A stretch of 64,000 nucleotides of DNA from Sphingomonas sp. LR60 (lineage in GTDB: Bacteria > Pseudomonadota > Alphaproteobacteria > Sphingomonadales > Sphingomonadaceae): positions 1,738,501 to 1,802,500 of the forward strand of contig NZ_JASPFK010000001.1 of NCBI RefSeq assembly GCF_036855935.1. The letters run 5' to 3'. Shown in pieces: positions 55,006 to 63,822 of the stretch. Each line of letters starts with the position of its first letter. The first letter of the stretch is position 1. Below the pieces are notes generated by a model. The model was not told the origin of the DNA, ran no database searches, and saw nothing but the letters and a program-made list of their open reading frames with translations. A program made the position numbers and the translations under genes.

Positions 55006-55998
55006 ATGACCGAACCGACCATCGCCGTTCAACCGTTCGTCCGCCCGGACGTCGCAACCTTCCTCAGCTATCTCAACAACCTGCCCGGACCGCGCACGCA
55101 TCAGATGAGCGTCGCGGACGCGCGCGCCGCTATGCGCGCAATGTGCGACGTCGCCGACCCCCCGCGCGAGGCGCTGGCAGTCGACCGCGAAGTGACGATC
55201 CCCGGTCCGGGCGGTCCGTTGCCCGCGCAGTTGTTCGACACTTGCGCCGAGCGCGTCGCCGGTCCGGCGGTCGTCTTCTATCACGGTGGCGGCTGGGTGG
55301 TCGGGGACGTCACCAGCCACGCCAGTCTCGCCGCAGAAATGGCGCGGCAACTCGACATGCCGGTGATCTCGGTCGATTATCGGCTGGCGCCGGAAGCTCC
55401 TTTTCCTGCCGCGGTGGAGGACGCCGAGGCAGCGGCACGGTGGGTTGCGGCGAGCCCCGCTGAGCTGGGACGAACGGTTACCGGGCTGGTGCTGAGCGGG
55501 GACAGTGCCGGCGGTAATCTCGCGATCGTCACCAGCGTGGCGCTGCGCGACCGCCCCGCCGTGGTGCCGGTGCTCGTTCAGGCGCCGATCTATCCGGCAA
55601 CGGACGCTACCCGCGCCTATTCCTCGTTCGACGCCTTCTGCGACGGCTATCTGCTGACGCGCGAGACAATGGGGTGGTTCGGCGGCCATTACCGTCCCGA
55701 TCCCGATGACGCGCGTTTCTCGCCGCTTGTCGGGGACTTGAGCGACCTGCCGCCTGCGGTGATCGTTGCGGCCGGACTGGACCCGCTGCGCGATCAGGCG
55801 CGCGCCTATGCCGCAGCGCTCGCGCTTGCGGGGGTGCCGGTCACCTATCAGGAGGCACGCGGCAACATCCACGGCTTCGCGACGCTGCGGCGTGCGATCC
55901 CGTCGAGCCAACAGGACCTCACGACGTTTCTTGCCGCCGTCCTCGCAGCGGTCGCGACGGCGACGCACGATATCGCAAATGCGAAGGCGGCGGGTTGA
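55006..55998 (+). CDS. Alpha/beta hydrolase, hormone-sensitive-lipase family
   Basis: A 330-residue esterase. The oxyanion hole motif is FYHGGGWVVGD, the nucleophile Ser lies in SGDSAGGN, the acid Asp in VAAGLDPLRDQ, and the His in RGNIHGFATLR. It hydrolyses short-chain esters. The gene is divergent from the deacetylase gene with a 42-bp gap. Confidence 0.9.
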   Translation: MTEPTIAVQPFVRPDVATFLSYLNNLPGPRTHQMSVADARAAMRAMCDVADPPREALAVDREVTIPGPGGPLPAQLFDTCAERVAGPAVVFYHGGGWVVGDVTSHASLAAEMARQLDMPVISVDYRLAPEAPFPAAVEDAEAAARWVAASPAELGRTVTGLVLSGDSAGGNLAIVTSVALRDRPAVVPVLVQAPIYPATDATRAYSSFDAFCDGYLLTRETMGWFGGHYRPDPDDARFSPLVGDLSDLPPAVIVAAGLDPLRDQARAYAAALALAGVPVTYQEARGNIHGFATLRRAIPSSQQDLTTFLAAVLAAVATATHDIANAKAAG

Positions 55999-56029
55999 AG
56001 CACCACGAGCCGCGGCCTATTCGACCTGC

Positions 56030-56530
56030 ATGACTGCGCCAGACTCCCTGCCCTATCGCCCGTGCGCGGGCGTGATGCTCATCAACCGCGACGGGCAGGT
56101 GTTCGTCGGTCAGCGCATCGATAATGTGCTGGAAGCGTGGCAGATGCCACAGGGCGGGATCGATCCGGGCGAGGATGCGCAGGCCGCGGCGACGCGTGAA
56201 TTGTGGGAAGAAACCGGGATAACCGTCGACAAGGTGACGTTGCTCGACGAGGCGCCCGACGACTTCTATTACGATCTCCCGCCCGAGATGATCGGCAAGG
56301 TCTGGAAAGGCAAGTACCGCGGGCAGCGGCAACGCTGGTTCCTGTTCCGCTTCGACGGCGAGGACAGCGACATCCAAATCGACACGCCGCACCCGGAGTT
56401 TCGCGCATGGCGCTGGGCCGCGCCTGCCGATCTTCCGCAGCTGATCGTGCCGTTCAAGGCGCAATTGTACCGCGACGTGCTCGCCGCCTTTGCCCCGCAT
56501 CTGCAGGGTGGCGACGCGACGCCGCGCTGA
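56030..56530 (+). CDS. rppH: RNA 5'-pyrophosphohydrolase RppH
   Basis: A 166-residue Nudix enzyme that converts the 5' triphosphate of mRNA to monophosphate, starting decay. The start MTAPDSLPYRPCAGVMLIN is followed by the full Nudix box GGIDPGEDAQAAATRELWEETGI and KWKGKYRGQRQRWFLFRF-type motif of the RppH group. The ATG at 56030 gives the family N-terminus. Confidence 0.94.
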   Translation: MTAPDSLPYRPCAGVMLINRDGQVFVGQRIDNVLEAWQMPQGGIDPGEDAQAAATRELWEETGITVDKVTLLDEAPDDFYYDLPPEMIGKVWKGKYRGQRQRWFLFRFDGEDSDIQIDTPHPEFRAWRWAAPADLPQLIVPFKAQLYRDVLAAFAPHLQGGDATPR

Positions 56531-56545
56531 TCGGCTGGCCTCAAG

Positions 56546-57604
56546 ATGCTGTCGGTGTTGATCGGGACGGTGTGTCTCGCCGCGCTGCCGGAGCCGGCGA
56601 TTGCGCAGGCCCGCCGCCGCGTGTCCACGGCGGGGCGCGTTCGGCGACAGACGACGCTTGAGCGACCGGAGCTGGAGGTGGAGCCGGTCGCTATCACCGC
56701 GCCCCCGCTCGACGTGCCCGAACCCGTGCTCAACGATGTCGGCGTCGTGTTGGCCAAGATCCCCGGGCCGGAAATCTCCCCGGAGATGCGCGCGATGCTG
56801 GATGCCGCAATGCAGGCCGGTGACGAAGCCGGCGTCGACACGCTCGTGAAATATGCGCGAAACGGCGATCCGGGGTCGCGCGATCTGGTGCTGCGCCGCG
56901 CCACCGAGTGGAAGGAAGGCCGCGCCCGCGCCCGCAACGAACGCGTGCGACAGGCCAGCGCGTTCCAGCTTTGGAGCGGACGCGTCGAGGCGGGCGGGTT
57001 CGTCTCGTCCGGCAATTCCGACGTCACCGGGATCACCGGCGTCGCCGACCTGACCCGCGAAGGCTTGCGCTGGCGGCACCGTGTCATGGCGCAGGCCGAT
57101 TTCCAGCGCACGGCCGGCGTGACCAGCCGCGAACGCTATGCGCTCGGTTATCAGCCCAACTACAAGCTCAACGATCGCGGATATATCTACGGCAACGGGC
57201 AGTATGAATCCGACCGCTTCCTCGGCTATTTCAATCGTTTCTCCGCGTCGGTCGGCGCCGGCTACAGTGTGTTCCGCCGCAACGGCCTGACGCTCGACAT
57301 CGAAGTGGGTCCTGCGTTTCGTCAGACCGACTTCACCGACCGGACGATGCAAGGCAGCATCGCAGCGCGCGGGAGCATGGAGCTGAACTGGACGCTGTTC
57401 AGCGGGCTGACCGCGACGCAGAGCGCCTCGGGCTATTGGGAACGCTATAACAGCACGATCCGCAGCGTCTCGGCGATCGAGGCGAAGCTGCTCGGGCCAT
57501 TGTCGGCGCGGCTGTCGTACACGCTACAATATGAAAGCGAGCCGCCGGCCGGACGGGTGACGACCGATACGACCAGCCGCGCCTCATTGGTATACGCGTT
57601 CTGA
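56546..57604 (+). CDS. DUF481 family outer-membrane-like protein
   Basis: A 352-residue exported protein. A signal peptide (IGTVCLAALPEPAIA, cleavage near AQA) precedes a helical part with PEISPEMRAMLDAAM. The C-terminal 220 residues form a DUF481 beta-barrel, opening SGRVEAGGFVSSGNSDVTG and ending in the aromatic residue F of LVYAF. Such proteins lie in the outer membrane with unknown function. It follows rppH by 15 bp. Confidence 0.82.
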   Translation: MLSVLIGTVCLAALPEPAIAQARRRVSTAGRVRRQTTLERPELEVEPVAITAPPLDVPEPVLNDVGVVLAKIPGPEISPEMRAMLDAAMQAGDEAGVDTLVKYARNGDPGSRDLVLRRATEWKEGRARARNERVRQASAFQLWSGRVEAGGFVSSGNSDVTGITGVADLTREGLRWRHRVMAQADFQRTAGVTSRERYALGYQPNYKLNDRGYIYGNGQYESDRFLGYFNRFSASVGAGYSVFRRNGLTLDIEVGPAFRQTDFTDRTMQGSIAARGSMELNWTLFSGLTATQSASGYWERYNSTIRSVSAIEAKLLGPLSARLSYTLQYESEPPAGRVTTDTTSRASLVYAF

Positions 57605-57676
57605 GGTGACACGGCCGCACAGGGCGGCGATCAGCCCTGTGTTCCGTTTCGGCGATCGTCCCGCTACGGTGGCGGA

Positions 57677-58879
57677 ATGAACATACTTTCGTCCGTCGAA
57701 CGGGCATCTCTGGAGAGGATCGACGCCGGCGCGATGCTGGCGCGGGTCGAGCGTTGGACGGCGATCAACAGCGGCACGCACAACGTCGCAGGTTGCGCGG
57801 CGATGGCGGCGGCGTTGGCGGATGCCTTTGCGGCGCTGCCGGGCGAGGTGGAGCTGATCGAGCCGACCCCAACCGACAGCGTCGGGGCTGATGGGCAGGT
57901 CACGCCGCTGGCGCATGGCCGACACCTGCGTCTGTCGGTCCGCCCCGATGCGCCGGTCCGGCTGTTGCTGACCGGACATATGGATACAGTCTATCCGGTC
58001 GATCACCCCTTCCAGACGTCGCGCTGGCGCGAGCCTGGCGTGCTCAACGGTCCCGGCGTGGCGGACATGAAGGGTGGATTGTCGCTGATGCTCGAAGCCT
58101 TGCTCGCGATCGAAGCAGGCTCGTCACGGCTCGGCTATGACGTAGTCATCAACTCGGACGAGGAAACCGGATCGCTGTCGTCCGCTTCATTGTTGGCCCA
58201 GGCGGCACAGGGCAAGGTCGCGGCGCTGACCTACGAGCCCGCGCTGCCCGACGGGACGCTGGCCGGGGCGCGGGGCGGAACCGGCAATTTCTCGATCGTC
58301 GTCCGCGGTCGCGCCGCCCATGCCGGGCGCAACCCGGAGGACGGGCGCAACGCGATCGTCGCCGCGAGCGCGCTGGCGGTGCGGCTGCATCAGGAACGCT
58401 CGCCGCGGCTGGCGGTCAACCCGGCCCGGATCGACGGCGGCGGACCCAACAACGTCGTCCCCGCCCTCGCGGTGCTCCGCGTCAACTTCCGCCCCGCCGA
58501 TGCCGCTGAGATCGCCCGCGCGCGCGCCTCGATCGATGCCGCGGTCGCCGAGATCCAGGCAGCGCATGAGGTGAGCGTCGCGGTGCACGGCAGCTTCAAC
58601 CGCCCGCCCAAGCCGATCGATGCGGGCGCGGCACGGCTCTTCGAACTGGTACGCGGTGCTGGCGCGGCCCTTGGCCAGCCGATCGCGTGGCGGGATACCG
58701 GCGGGGTCTGCGACGGCAACAACATCGCCGCGTGTGGCGTGCCGGTGGTCGACACGATGGGCGCACGCGGCGGCGCGATCCACTCCAGCGACGAATTCCT
58801 AATCGTCGACAGCCTTGCCGAGCGTGCCGCGCTGTCGGCGGTGACGATGTTGCGACTGGCCGAAGGAGCGCTGGCATGA
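57677..58879 (+). CDS. M20 metallopeptidase of carboxypeptidase-G2 type, ast operon
   Basis: A 400-residue zinc peptidase. Metal ligands are seen in TGHMDTVYP, GPGVADMKGG, NSDEETGS and, later, SSDEFLIV. The word order is that of glutamate carboxypeptidase (CPG2), which removes glutamate from N-acyl compounds. Its TGA overlaps the astA ATG (ATGA), so it belongs to the arginine succinyltransferase operon. No astE is present in the window, so it may hydrolyse N-succinylglutamate; this is inference. Confidence 0.88.
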   Translation: MNILSSVERASLERIDAGAMLARVERWTAINSGTHNVAGCAAMAAALADAFAALPGEVELIEPTPTDSVGADGQVTPLAHGRHLRLSVRPDAPVRLLLTGHMDTVYPVDHPFQTSRWREPGVLNGPGVADMKGGLSLMLEALLAIEAGSSRLGYDVVINSDEETGSLSSASLLAQAAQGKVAALTYEPALPDGTLAGARGGTGNFSIVVRGRAAHAGRNPEDGRNAIVAASALAVRLHQERSPRLAVNPARIDGGGPNNVVPALAVLRVNFRPADAAEIARARASIDAAVAEIQAAHEVSVAVHGSFNRPPKPIDAGAARLFELVRGAGAALGQPIAWRDTGGVCDGNNIAACGVPVVDTMGARGGAIHSSDEFLIVDSLAERAALSAVTMLRLAEGALA

Positions 58880-59892
58880 CGTTCGTGATCCGCGCCGCCG
58901 ACCGGAACGACCTGTCGCATCTCTACGAAATGGCGAAGCTGACCGGCGGCGGGTTCACCAACCTGCCCCCCGATCGCAACGCGCTGACCGCCAAGCTGGA
59001 GCGCAGTGCACTGGCGTTCGGGCATGACGACACCTCGCTGACCGACGAACTCTTCGTGCTGATGCTCGAGAACAACGTCACCGGCGATGTGCGCGGAACC
59101 TGCCAGCTTTTCACGCATGTCGGGCAGAGGCACCCCTTCTACAGCTACCGGCTGGGCACGCTGGCGCAGCACAGCCGCGAGCTGTCGCGGACGTTTCGGG
59201 CCGAGATGCTGTCGCTGACTACCGATCTGGAGGGCGCGAGCGAGGTCGGCGGGCTGTTCCTCCATCCCGGCGAGCGCGCGGGCGGCCTGGGACTGTTGCT
59301 GGCGCGCAGTCGCTATCTGTTTATCCGCGCGCATCGCCCGCGCTTCGCCGACCGGACGCTCGCCGAGCTACGCGGGGTGATCGACGAGGCGGGCGGGTCG
59401 CCGTTCTGGGACGGGCTGGCCGGGCGGTTCTTCGGCATGGGGTTTCAGGAGGCCGATGAATTCAATGCGGTCCACGGGCACCAGTTCATCGCCGACCTGA
59501 TGCCCAAGCATCCGATCTACACCGCGATGCTCTCCGACCACGCACGCGCTTCGATCGGGCTGCCGCATCCCTCCGGCCGGGCGGCGATGCGAATGCTGGA
59601 AAACGAGGGCTTCGCTTACGAAAATTACATCGACATCTTCGATGGTGGTCCGACGATGACCGCCAAGACCGACCAGATCCGCACCGTCCGGGACGCGCAG
59701 GATGCGACGGTCGTGGCGGTGCGAGAGGGTGGCACCAACGAGGCGCTCGTCGCGACCGGGCGACTTGCCGGCTTCCGGTGCGCCTACGCCCGCATCGGAA
59801 CGGTCGATGGAGGCGTGACGCTGGACCCGGCCTCGGCCACGGCGCTACGGCTGCGCGAAGGCGACCGCGTGAGCTGGATCGGACGGATATGA
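58876..59892 (+). CDS. astA: Arginine N-succinyltransferase
   Basis: A 338-residue acyltransferase that transfers succinyl from succinyl-CoA to arginine, the first step of the AST degradation pathway. The N-terminus is [30 protein letters not shown], with [29 protein letters not shown] and [22 protein letters not shown] as AstA signatures. A GNAT fold is expected. It overlaps both neighbours by 4 bp. Confidence 0.95.
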   Translation: MTFVIRAADRNDLSHLYEMAKLTGGGFTNLPPDRNALTAKLERSALAFGHDDTSLTDELFVLMLENNVTGDVRGTCQLFTHVGQRHPFYSYRLGTLAQHSRELSRTFRAEMLSLTTDLEGASEVGGLFLHPGERAGGLGLLLARSRYLFIRAHRPRFADRTLAELRGVIDEAGGSPFWDGLAGRFFGMGFQEADEFNAVHGHQFIADLMPKHPIYTAMLSDHARASIGLPHPSGRAAMRMLENEGFAYENYIDIFDGGPTMTAKTDQIRTVRDAQDATVVAVREGGTNEALVATGRLAGFRCAYARIGTVDGGVTLDPASATALRLREGDRVSWIGRI

Positions 59893-61141
59893 TACGCGAG
59901 ATCAACTTCGACGGGATCATCGGACCCAGCCACAATTACGCGGGGCTGAGCCCCGGCAACCTCGCCGCCACCGCCAATGCCGGACAGGTCGCGCACCCGC
60001 GCGCCGCAGCGTTGCAAGGGATAGCGAAGATGCGCGCCAATCTCGCGCTCGGGCTGGTGCAGGGCGTGCTGATCCCCCGCCCCGCCCCGACCACGATTGG
60101 CTGGCGCGGCTCGCGATCGACTATGATTCGGCACCGGCGCACCTGAAGGCGCAGGCGCTCTCCGCCTCGTCGATGTGGGCCGCCAATGCCGCCACCGTCT
60201 CGCCGGCGCCCGACACCGCGGACGGGCGCTGCCAACTGACCGTCGCCAACCTGGTGACGATGCCGCATCGCAGTCACGAGTGGCGCGCGACGCTGGCGCA
60301 ATTGCGGATCGCCTTCGCCGATGCCGCGCAGTTCGTCGTGCAGCCGCCGGTGCTCCCGCCATTCGGCGATGAGGGTGCCGCGAACCACATGCGGCTGTGC
60401 GCCGCGCACGATGCGCCGGGCATCGAGGTGTTCGTCTATGGCGTCACGGGCGGCGCGTTTCCGGCGCGGCAACATGTCGAGGCCAGCCGGGCGATCGCGC
60501 GCCACCATCGGCTCGACCCGGCGCGAACGCTGTTCGTCCAGCAATCGGCGGAAGCGATTGCGGCCGGCGCCTTCCACAACGACGTGGTCGCGGTCGCCAA
60601 CGAGCGCATCCTGCTGGCACACGAACAGGCATTTGCGGATCGTGACGGCTTCTACGCCGATCTTCGCCGCTTGCTGCCCGAGGTCGAGATCGTCGAGGTG
60701 CCCGCGGCGGCGGTGAGCCTAGGCGATGCGATCGGCTCCTACCTCTTCAACGCGCAGCTCGTCACCCCGCCGGACGGCGTGCCGACGCTGATCGTTCCCG
60801 AGGAGGCGCGCGGCAATGCCCGCGTGTGGCGGTGGATCGAGGCACATCTCGCCGGCAACGGGCCGATCTGGCGCGTCGAGGTGGTCGATGTACGCGACTC
60901 GATGGCGAATGGCGGTGGCCCCGCGTGCCTCCGGCTGCGCGTCGCCTGCGATCCGGCGACCGTCGACCCGCGGTTCCTCGTCGACGATCAGCGGCTCGAC
61001 CGGATTGCGGCGGTGATCGACCGGCACTGGCCCGAAGCGATCGCACCGGACGATCTCGGCGACCCTGCGCTGCTGGAGCAGATAGCGACCGCCCGCGCCG
61101 CGCTGGTCGAGGAACTGAGCCTCACGGAGCTGCGCGCATGA
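59889..61141 (+). pseudogene. astB: N-succinylarginine dihydrolase, single-base frame break
   Basis: AstB turns N-succinylarginine into N-succinylornithine, two ammonia and CO2. The start [22 protein letters not shown] is typical. After GVLIP the frame is lost in the C run at 60069-60073. Adding one C gives [20 protein letters not shown] and continues to the end with AANHMRLC, VEVFVYG-like, HNDVVAVANERILL and GGGPACLRLR, including the catalytic Cys and His of the GME superfamily. The length is one base short of a multiple of three. Repaired, it is 417 residues. The stop overlaps the next ATG. Confidence 0.9.
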
Positions 61142-61377
61142 CGGCGAGGTGGCAGCGTTGGTGGCGCGGGTTCGCGCGACTGTTCGTCGTCAAGACGAAG
61201 TTCGAGGCATTCATGCTGATCTACGCGATCGCGACTGGCGCGGTCGAACGCGGGATGACCTATCTGCATCGTTTTCCCGGCACGCCGGGCTGGATCATGT
61301 TCGTCGCCTGCACGATCGTCGTGTTCATGGCCGGCGGCAAGATCATCGACGGGGTGGAACGCGAGGCAGCCAACTAA
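61138..61377 (+). CDS. Small two-helix membrane protein in the ast operon
   Basis: A 79-residue protein with a basic N-terminus (ARWQRWWRGF), and two membrane helices (FMLIYAIATGAVERGM and GWIMFVACTIVVFMAGG). It overlaps astB as ATGA, so it is translated with the ast genes. No family is recognised by eye. It might support transport or localise the enzymes, but there is no direct evidence. Confidence 0.72.
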   Translation: MTARWQRWWRGFARLFVVKTKFEAFMLIYAIATGAVERGMTYLHRFPGTPGWIMFVACTIVVFMAGGKIIDGVEREAAN

Positions 61378-61393
61378 GTGGATGGGTCTTGAT

Positions 61394-61405
61394 ATGTTGT
61401 AACAT
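61394..61405 (+). promoter_or_regulatory. Zur-like operator
   Basis: The sequence ATGTTGTAACAT is a palindrome of five pairs around a GT centre, preceded by GAT. It is one base away from the ATGTTATAACAT core of proteobacterial zinc-uptake regulator boxes. It lies 32 bp upstream of the ATG of a ZnuD-like TonB receptor. A TTGATA -35-like hexamer (61389-61394) overlaps it. Confidence 0.55.
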
Positions 61406-61436
61406 GGCGCTAAGGGGGACTCACAAGGAGTCGCCC

Positions 61437-63563
61437 ATGAAGACCATGTTGTTTGCCGCGGTCGCGCTTGCACCGCTTACCCTGCCCGCCGCCGCCCAGA
61501 CCGCCGATCCTGCACGGCAGCCTGACCCGCATCGCTCCGACGAGGTCATCGTCACCGCGCCGATCCAGACCAGCGAGTCCGACGTCCTGCAGGGCACGTC
61601 GGTGCTGACCGGCGCGAACCTGACCCGCGAGCTTCGTCCGACGATCGGCGAAACCCTCGCGCGGTTGCCGGGCGTGTCGGCGACTTCGTTCGGCCCGAAC
61701 GCCTCGCGGCCGATCCTGCGCGGTTTCCAGGGCGATCGTATCCGCGTCCTGACCGACGGCATCGGATCGATCGACGTATCGAATACCTCGGTCGACCACG
61801 CGGTGGTGATCGATCCGCTGCTCGCCGAACGTGTCGAGGTGCTGCGCGGGCCGGCGGCGTTGCTTTATGGCTCGTCGGCCGTCGGCGGCGTGGTGAACGT
61901 GGTCGATCGGCGCATCCCGCGTGCGCTGCCGGAGAACGGCTACCGCGTCGATGCGATCGGCACCTATGGCAGCGCGGCGAACGAGCGCTCGGTCGGCGGC
62001 GCGGCGGACGTGACCGCGGTCGGTCCGCTCGTCCTGCACGTCGACGGATCGTATCTGAAGGCGGACGACCTGCGTACCGGCGGCTTCATCCTGTCGCGCG
62101 CCGCGCGCCGCGCCTCGCTGGCGCTGGCTGGGTCACCCCAGGATGGCGCCGAGCCGATCGACTTCGCAGCGAACGCGGCGCTGAGCGGCAAGCTGCCCAA
62201 CAGCGGCGCGGAGACATGGACCGCTGGTGCGGGTGCGTCGATCATCACCGACGGCGGGATGCTGGGCGTCTCGTACGGCCATTACGACAGCGTCTACGGC
62301 GTGCCGATCCGCTATGCGACCGCGCTTGGACAGGAGCAGGAAGCGCCGCGGCTCGACGTGGTGCAGAACCGCTATGACCTGCGCGCCGAGGTGACGCCAC
62401 ACGGCGCGTTCATCGATACGATCCGCATCCGCGCCGCGCATGCCAATTACCGGCATTTCGAGCTGGAGGAAGACGGTTCGATCGGCACGGCCTTCTACAA
62501 CAAGGGGCTCGAGGGGCGGCTTGAGTTGGTGCAGGCGAAGCGCGGCGCGTGGCAGGGTGCCAGCGGCGTGCAATATTTCAGCCGCGCGTTCGACGTGGTC
62601 GGTGACGAGGCATTCCTGCCCCGCAACCAGACCGAGCAGACCGGACTCTTCACGCTTCAGCAATTCGAAGACGGTCGCTTCAAGGCCGAGGGCGGGCTGC
62701 GATACGAACAAACGCGCCTGACCGCCGATCCGGGCTTCCGCGAAGGGACCGAACGCTTCACGGGCGAGGATCGCAGCTTCGGGACCTGGTCGGGATCGCT
62801 CGGTGCGGCCTATACGCTCGCGGACGGCGTCCGGATCGGGCTGAACGGCTCGCGCACGGCGCGCGCACCGTCCGCCGAGGAACTGTTCGCCAACGGGCCG
62901 CACGCCGGCACGCAGGCGTACGAGCTTGGCAATCCCAACTTCCGCGCGGAGACGTCATGGGGACTGGAGGCGACGCTCCACGCCCACAACCAGATCTTCA
63001 GCCTCGACGCATCGGCCTATTACAATTGGTTCGACAATTACATCTATGAGTCGCAGGTCGCCGCGGCGGCATGCGTGACGGCGGCACAGGGCGAGGTCGA
63101 GTTGCCGTGCTTCCGCTACGATCAGGCGAAGGCACGCTATTATGGCTTCGAGGCGGATGCGTCGGCCCGGCTCGCGACGATCGGGACGCATGTCATCACC
63201 GCCGATCTGCTCGGTGATTATGTCCATGCCGAGGTTGTCGATCGTGGACCGGTGCCGCGCATCCCGCCGCTGCGTCTGCTTGGCGGGATCGAGGCGCGCA
63301 ACGACACCAGCGGCGCGCGCGTCGAGGTGGAGCGTGCCTTCGCGCAGAACCGCACCGCGCCGTTCGAGACGCGCACCGATGGCTATACGATGGTCAACGC
63401 CTCGCTGTCGTTCCATCCGTGGGGCGGGAGCGACCGGCGCAGCATCCTGCTGGCGGCGAACAACATCTTCGACGTCGAGGCGCGTCGTGCCGCCAGCGTG
63501 CTCAAGGACTTCGCGCCGCTCGGCGGGCGTGACGTTCGAGTGACGTTCCGCGTCGGGATTTGA
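61437..63563 (+). CDS. TonB-dependent receptor, ZnuD-like
   Basis: A 708-residue outer-membrane receptor. After a signal peptide (ending AAAQ) and the TonB box region EVIVTAP, the plug domain runs to about residue 155 (RPILRGFQGDRIRVLTDGIGS, VEVLRGPAALLYGSSAVGG, NVVDRRIP). The 22-strand barrel ends with the usual aromatic-type terminal strand RVTFRVGI. Order and motifs (DHAVVIDP, VFAQNRTAPFETRTDGYTMVNA) match the zinc receptor ZnuD. The His-rich metal loop of neisserial ZnuD is missing. GGAG precedes the ATG; a Zur-like box lies upstream. Confidence 0.88.
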   Translation: MKTMLFAAVALAPLTLPAAAQTADPARQPDPHRSDEVIVTAPIQTSESDVLQGTSVLTGANLTRELRPTIGETLARLPGVSATSFGPNASRPILRGFQGDRIRVLTDGIGSIDVSNTSVDHAVVIDPLLAERVEVLRGPAALLYGSSAVGGVVNVVDRRIPRALPENGYRVDAIGTYGSAANERSVGGAADVTAVGPLVLHVDGSYLKADDLRTGGFILSRAARRASLALAGSPQDGAEPIDFAANAALSGKLPNSGAETWTAGAGASIITDGGMLGVSYGHYDSVYGVPIRYATALGQEQEAPRLDVVQNRYDLRAEVTPHGAFIDTIRIRAAHANYRHFELEEDGSIGTAFYNKGLEGRLELVQAKRGAWQGASGVQYFSRAFDVVGDEAFLPRNQTEQTGLFTLQQFEDGRFKAEGGLRYEQTRLTADPGFREGTERFTGEDRSFGTWSGSLGAAYTLADGVRIGLNGSRTARAPSAEELFANGPHAGTQAYELGNPNFRAETSWGLEATLHAHNQIFSLDASAYYNWFDNYIYESQVAAAACVTAAQGEVELPCFRYDQAKARYYGFEADASARLATIGTHVITADLLGDYVHAEVVDRGPVPRIPPLRLLGGIEARNDTSGARVEVERAFAQNRTAPFETRTDGYTMVNASLSFHPWGGSDRRSILLAANNIFDVEARRAASVLKDFAPLGGRDVRVTFRVGI

Positions 63564-63822
63564 TGAAGACTGTCGCCCCGGATCAAAGCCGCGGCGACGA
63601 CGATCTTAAGAGCGCGATGAGGTGGATCGGGATCGATCACCGTCATTGCGAGCGTAGCGAAGCAATCCAGGGCGTCCTGATCCGGCGCTGGATTGCTTCG
63701 CTACGCTCGCAATGACGAGTCGAGCTGCTGTCGTCCCGCTCAAAAACGCAATCACCAACTTTGAAGTGGCACCCCGGCGAAGGCGAGATGCAAGCCAGAC
63801 GGATCAGCCTTTCAGGCCGCCC
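63564..63822. other. Non-coding spacer with a palindromic repeat
   Basis: A 259-bp spacer between the TonB receptor and the GNAT gene. It contains the family-A repeat at 63641-63717 and nothing else that I can call; a weak GTCGCC/GGCGAC pairing at 63574-63600 follows the receptor stop. Confidence 0.6.
63641..63717. repeat. Palindromic repeat family A, canonical copy
   Basis: A 77-bp element with two perfectly complementary 30-bp arms (63641-63670 and 63688-63717), opening CGTCATTGCGAGCGTAGCGA, around the 17-nt loop GGCGTCCTGATCCGGCG. The loop differs from that of the copy at 13476 at two positions only, showing that the whole unit, not just the arms, is copied. Confidence 0.92.

Noticed and set aside
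54514..55968. A 484-codon minus-strand frame across the esterase gene
   Set aside because: Only its last third is the deacetylase-like gene; the rest is antisense to the esterase.
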